Both the position numbers and the translations under genes were made by a program. A stretch of 16,531 bases of DNA, from positions 1-16,531 of the forward strand of contig CATWVA010000037.1 of assembly GCA_958354105.1 (NCBI GenBank), in the 5' to 3' direction. Shown here one piece after another: positions 14,161 through 16,531 of the stretch. The DNA comes from an uncultured Collinsella sp. GTDB taxonomy: Bacteria > Actinomycetota > Coriobacteriia > Coriobacteriales > Coriobacteriaceae. Numbering within the stretch: position 1 is the first letter of the stretch; each line of letters opens with the position of its first letter. A model generated the notes under the pieces. That model worked only from the letters and a program-made list of their open reading frames with translations, was not told where the DNA came from and ran no database searches.

Positions 14161-14187
14161 AATGGTGACAGCAATGCGCTGAACCGC

Positions 14188-15546
14188 TTATTCCGATACA
14201 GTAGCTTCTCGTTGATTTTTCTCCTGCGAAGATGAGTGGCGGGAAATAAGGTCAAAAGCCATCTCGTAGCACATTTTTCTATATTCACATGATGCAGGGT
14301 GTAGACTCTTGGGCAAGTAGCCGTGCTCGTCTGCAGCCTCCCAGCTACAGCCCCCACCACAGAAAGACCGAGCCCAACAGTCCGTACAGTCAATTCTTTT
14401 TTCGACACCCTGACTCCAGTTTTCAATATACCTAGTTTCGTCAATTCCGGTGACGATGTTGCCCATTTTGAATCGCATCATCCCGACAAACCTGTGACAG
14501 GGGTATACGTCCCCTTCGGGAGTCACGGAAATAAAACGCCTGCCAGCCCCGCATCCGACAAAGGCGATCCTGTTGCTCATAATCAAATCAACTGCAGTTT
14601 TCAATGTTCTAAACAAGGGCTTTTCCCCTTGATCAATCTGTTTGAGATATTGATCCGCCAAATCTATTAGGCCCGCCCTGATTTTGTTTAATGAGTGTTC
14701 GTCGAGTTTGATATTCTCATCGAATGAGCTCACGGGCGAGAAGTAAATCCTTCTGAAGCCCATCTCTTTAAACTGAAGATAGTCTTCAACAAGGTTACAG
14801 TTATTATTTGTTAAGGTCGCTCTTGCGCCGAAGGGGAACGACTCGGAAAAACGACGAACGTTTTTGTCGATATCGGAGAAAGAGCCGCCTCCCGTCTTGT
14901 ACGGGCGCGATGCATCGTGCTTGCATCCTGTACCATCGAGACTAATCAGAACAGAAAACCCGTGCTCCTTGAAAGAATTCACAGCAGTGTCATTCAAAAG
15001 CGTTCCGTTGGTCGTAATAGAATAGGTAAAGTTTCTATTGGGGTATATTCTTTTTGAATAGTCGACCGTTTTCCATATCAGCGGCTCGTTAATCATGGGT
15101 TCCCCACCAAAAAAGACGATTGCAAGCGTTTCGTTTTCCGATGAACTTGCGACGAGGTAGTCGACCGCCTTGAAGGCTATCTCGTCTGTCATCAGCAGAG
15201 GAGACGTTCCATAATCTCCTTTACCGGCAAAACAGTAACTACAACCAAGGTTGCATGCATGTGAAACGTGGAGTTCGATGGATCTAAGTTTTCGAGGCGT
15301 GTCTTTTGTTAAGAAAGTCCGCTCAGACAATCGTTGATACTCATCAATGTCGTCTTCAAGTTCTGCTATGGTCGTTTGGTCGTAGCCTTTCGCAGCAAGT
15401 GACTTTGTTAGCAACTTCGAGTTGACCGTTCTTCCCGATGCTTCAAATATGCGAAGCGCATCTTCTGATGCTTGGTCAACCTGAAAGCAATTGCGAGTGA
15501 CCTCATCGAAGTAGTAACGACGATCACTTACTGAGAAAAAATGCAT
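14188..15546 (-). CDS. Radical SAM/SPASM peptide maturase
   Basis: The product is 452 aa. Radical SAM enzymes cleave S-adenosylmethionine at a [4Fe-4S] cluster; SPASM members of this type install thioether or other crosslinks in ribosomal peptides. The N-terminal 85 residues (MHFFSVSDRRYYFDEVTRNC...) resemble the leader-binding RRE (PqqD-like) region of such maturases. CNLGCSYC supplies the CxxxCxxC cluster ligands (98, 102, 105), followed by FFGGEP (145-150) and TTNGTLL. The C-terminal SPASM domain has cysteines at about 332, 350, 387, 390, 396, 400, 420 and 426, enough for two auxiliary clusters. The ATG at 15546 is preferred because GAGGAA precedes it; a GTG ten codons upstream is the alternative. 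Two Cys-rich peptides lie downstream. It most resembles ranthipeptide (SCIFF/PapB-like) maturases; sactipeptide-type chemistry cannot be excluded. Confidence 0.92.
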   Translation of the reverse strand: MHFFSVSDRRYYFDEVTRNCFQVDQASEDALRIFEASGRTVNSKLLTKSLAAKGYDQTTIAELEDDIDEYQRLSERTFLTKDTPRKLRSIELHVSHACNLGCSYCFAGKGDYGTSPLLMTDEIAFKAVDYLVASSSENETLAIVFFGGEPMINEPLIWKTVDYSKRIYPNRNFTYSITTNGTLLNDTAVNSFKEHGFSVLISLDGTGCKHDASRPYKTGGGSFSDIDKNVRRFSESFPFGARATLTNNNCNLVEDYLQFKEMGFRRIYFSPVSSFDENIKLDEHSLNKIRAGLIDLADQYLKQIDQGEKPLFRTLKTAVDLIMSNRIAFVGCGAGRRFISVTPEGDVYPCHRFVGMMRFKMGNIVTGIDETRYIENWSQGVEKRIDCTDCWARSFCGGGCSWEAADEHGYLPKSLHPASCEYRKMCYEMAFDLISRHSSSQEKNQREATVSE

Positions 15547-15576
15547 ACGTTCCTCAATTTCATGCTGGACTGGCAC

Positions 15577-16100
15577 TAACCTTGTTTATTGTTACGCAGC
15601 TATAAAAAACCACCAGCGGGGATTCGGTGTGCGGCCCAATCGGACTCCCAAAAGGTTCTATTTGAGACTGGCAAGCTTTGTGTTGTTGGCACTTCGACAG
15701 CGCTCTTTATTCCAACATGGAGCCTCGCAGTTTGAGTCGACTTGCCTCTGGAAGGTCCGATCTCAACTTGATTTAGGATGAAAACAGATTACAGGCGCGC
15801 TCCTCTAGAAAGAAAGGAAACCAATCGCCGCCTTTCACCAGGAAAGTTTTTATAGCCCACCTCGAGCAAAATGAAAGATGCGAGAGCGATTGGGGAACAA
15901 CGCGAATCTCCCCTTTTGGGTGGGAGCGAGCCTTCAGCCACCGGCGAACGACTCGCCCTGGTCAGAATCTGGAAGTGGTGCCGGGCCGCTTGGGCCTCCC
16001 CGGTGACTTCGTGGGGCTTACCTGCCTGACGTCGAGGAGTACATCCGCAAGATTCGTTCCCTATGCCGTTTGCTCTCACGCCCGCCTTGGTTCCAAGTCG
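15577..16100. other. Island right-edge region without a convincing gene
   Basis: The part upstream of the maturase (15577-15870) shows no gene and no clear promoter. A 52-codon plus-strand frame (15871-16029, starting MKDARAIGEQRESPLLGGSE) and a short following frame near 16019-16063 reading YLPDVEEYIRKIRSL look partly protein-like. They lack ribosome-binding sites and family matches that I recognise. These may be scraps of genes broken at the junction. Confidence 0.4.
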
Positions 16101-16469
16101 GGCGAGCACGAGGTCGCGCCGGCGCATCCGCTGGGACTGCTGCGCGTGCAAAACGGCTACGCGGTGAGCGCCCCGCGCTGGATTCAGCCGAGCGAGCAGG
16201 GTGTGGAGATCGGTGCGCTGGCGACGGGGGAAGGCGATATCACCGATGTGGGCGATGACGTCTCGGCTCGCCATGCCCACGTGTGGTGCGATGACCAAAA
16301 TGCCTGGTACGTCGAGGATCTGTCGTCCACCAACGGAACCGTGGTGGTAAACGGTGCGACGAACGTCTGCACCCAGGTCGAGCCCGGCCGCTCCGCTCGG
16401 CTCAACCCCGGTGACGAGCTCAGGCTCGGCGAATCCACCACCTACGCCATCCTCCTCGGCGCCCTCTAG
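16101..16469 (+). pseudogene. Truncated second copy of the FHA gene tail
   Basis: This codes for the last 122 residues of an FHA protein, collinear with residues 191-312 of the complete gene at 8864-9802, with 14 amino-acid differences. The FHA core (SARHAHV, DLSSTNGTVVVNG) is intact, but the 190-residue N-terminal part is missing. The frame stays open upstream to a GTG at 15975, but that extension has no resemblance to the full protein and no Shine-Dalgarno, so expression is doubtful. The many silent differences imply the copy came from a related but distinct allele, or that the duplication is old. It marks the right end of the accessory island. Confidence 0.85.
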
Positions 16470-16531
16470 CCGGCAGTTGGGTGTTCCTATAGTTTTGTCA
16501 ACCGTCGGGGCTACTCCCGGTAGGGCACCCG

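Noticed and set aside
15900..16020. Possible SRP (4.5S) RNA suggested by GGTCAG and TGGAAG near 15960-15975, in a genome region with dnaX and recR
   Set aside because: The conserved GGAAGGAAGCAGC-like core is absent and the pairing does not form the domain IV helix.

Overview
The window looks like chromosomal DNA of a high-GC actinobacterium of the Coriobacteriia, most likely Collinsella or a close relative. This is an inference from gene content and style: a dnaX, ybaB, recR neighbourhood, alanine/proline-rich GC-rich coding, and an operon of a membrane protein, a kinase and an FHA protein. No rRNA, tRNA or CRISPR array was seen.

Positions 1-9802 are the conserved-looking, GC-rich backbone. 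In order they hold: the possible 3' end of a gene, a YcxB-like membrane protein (minus), dnaX, a two-gene overlapping pair of small proteins (the second a DUF4160 protein), a small membrane-anchored protein (minus), then ybaB-recR, which act in recombinational DNA repair. After these comes a tightly coupled three-gene operon: a Ser/Gly-rich membrane-anchored protein, a Ser/Thr protein kinase with C-terminal membrane helices, and a protein with a C-terminal FHA (phosphothreonine-binding) domain. The kinase and FHA protein probably form one phospho-signalling unit.

Positions about 9803-16100 form an accessory island that looks less GC-rich. It begins with a methyltransferase gene decayed by three stops and two frameshifts, followed by a perfect 20-bp inverted repeat. 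Next come a one-chain ABC exporter (plus) and a short IS110-type transposase remnant. A convergent minus-strand cluster completes it: a radical SAM/SPASM maturase, two paralogous cysteine-rich peptides that share the leader start KHIHP, and a 35-aa membrane peptide. I read this as a RiPP (ranthipeptide-like) system. Each of six aligned cysteines in both peptides is followed by an aspartate within 3-6 residues, which resembles the Cys-x3-Asp pattern of Asp-thioether ranthipeptides such as freyrasin. The maturase would crosslink the peptides and the ABC protein may export them. The membrane peptide might be an accessory or immunity factor.

The island is flanked by a duplication. The last 369 bases of the FHA gene (9434-9802) recur, diverged but without gaps, at 16101-16469. 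The second copy lacks its 5' part and therefore marks the island's right junction.
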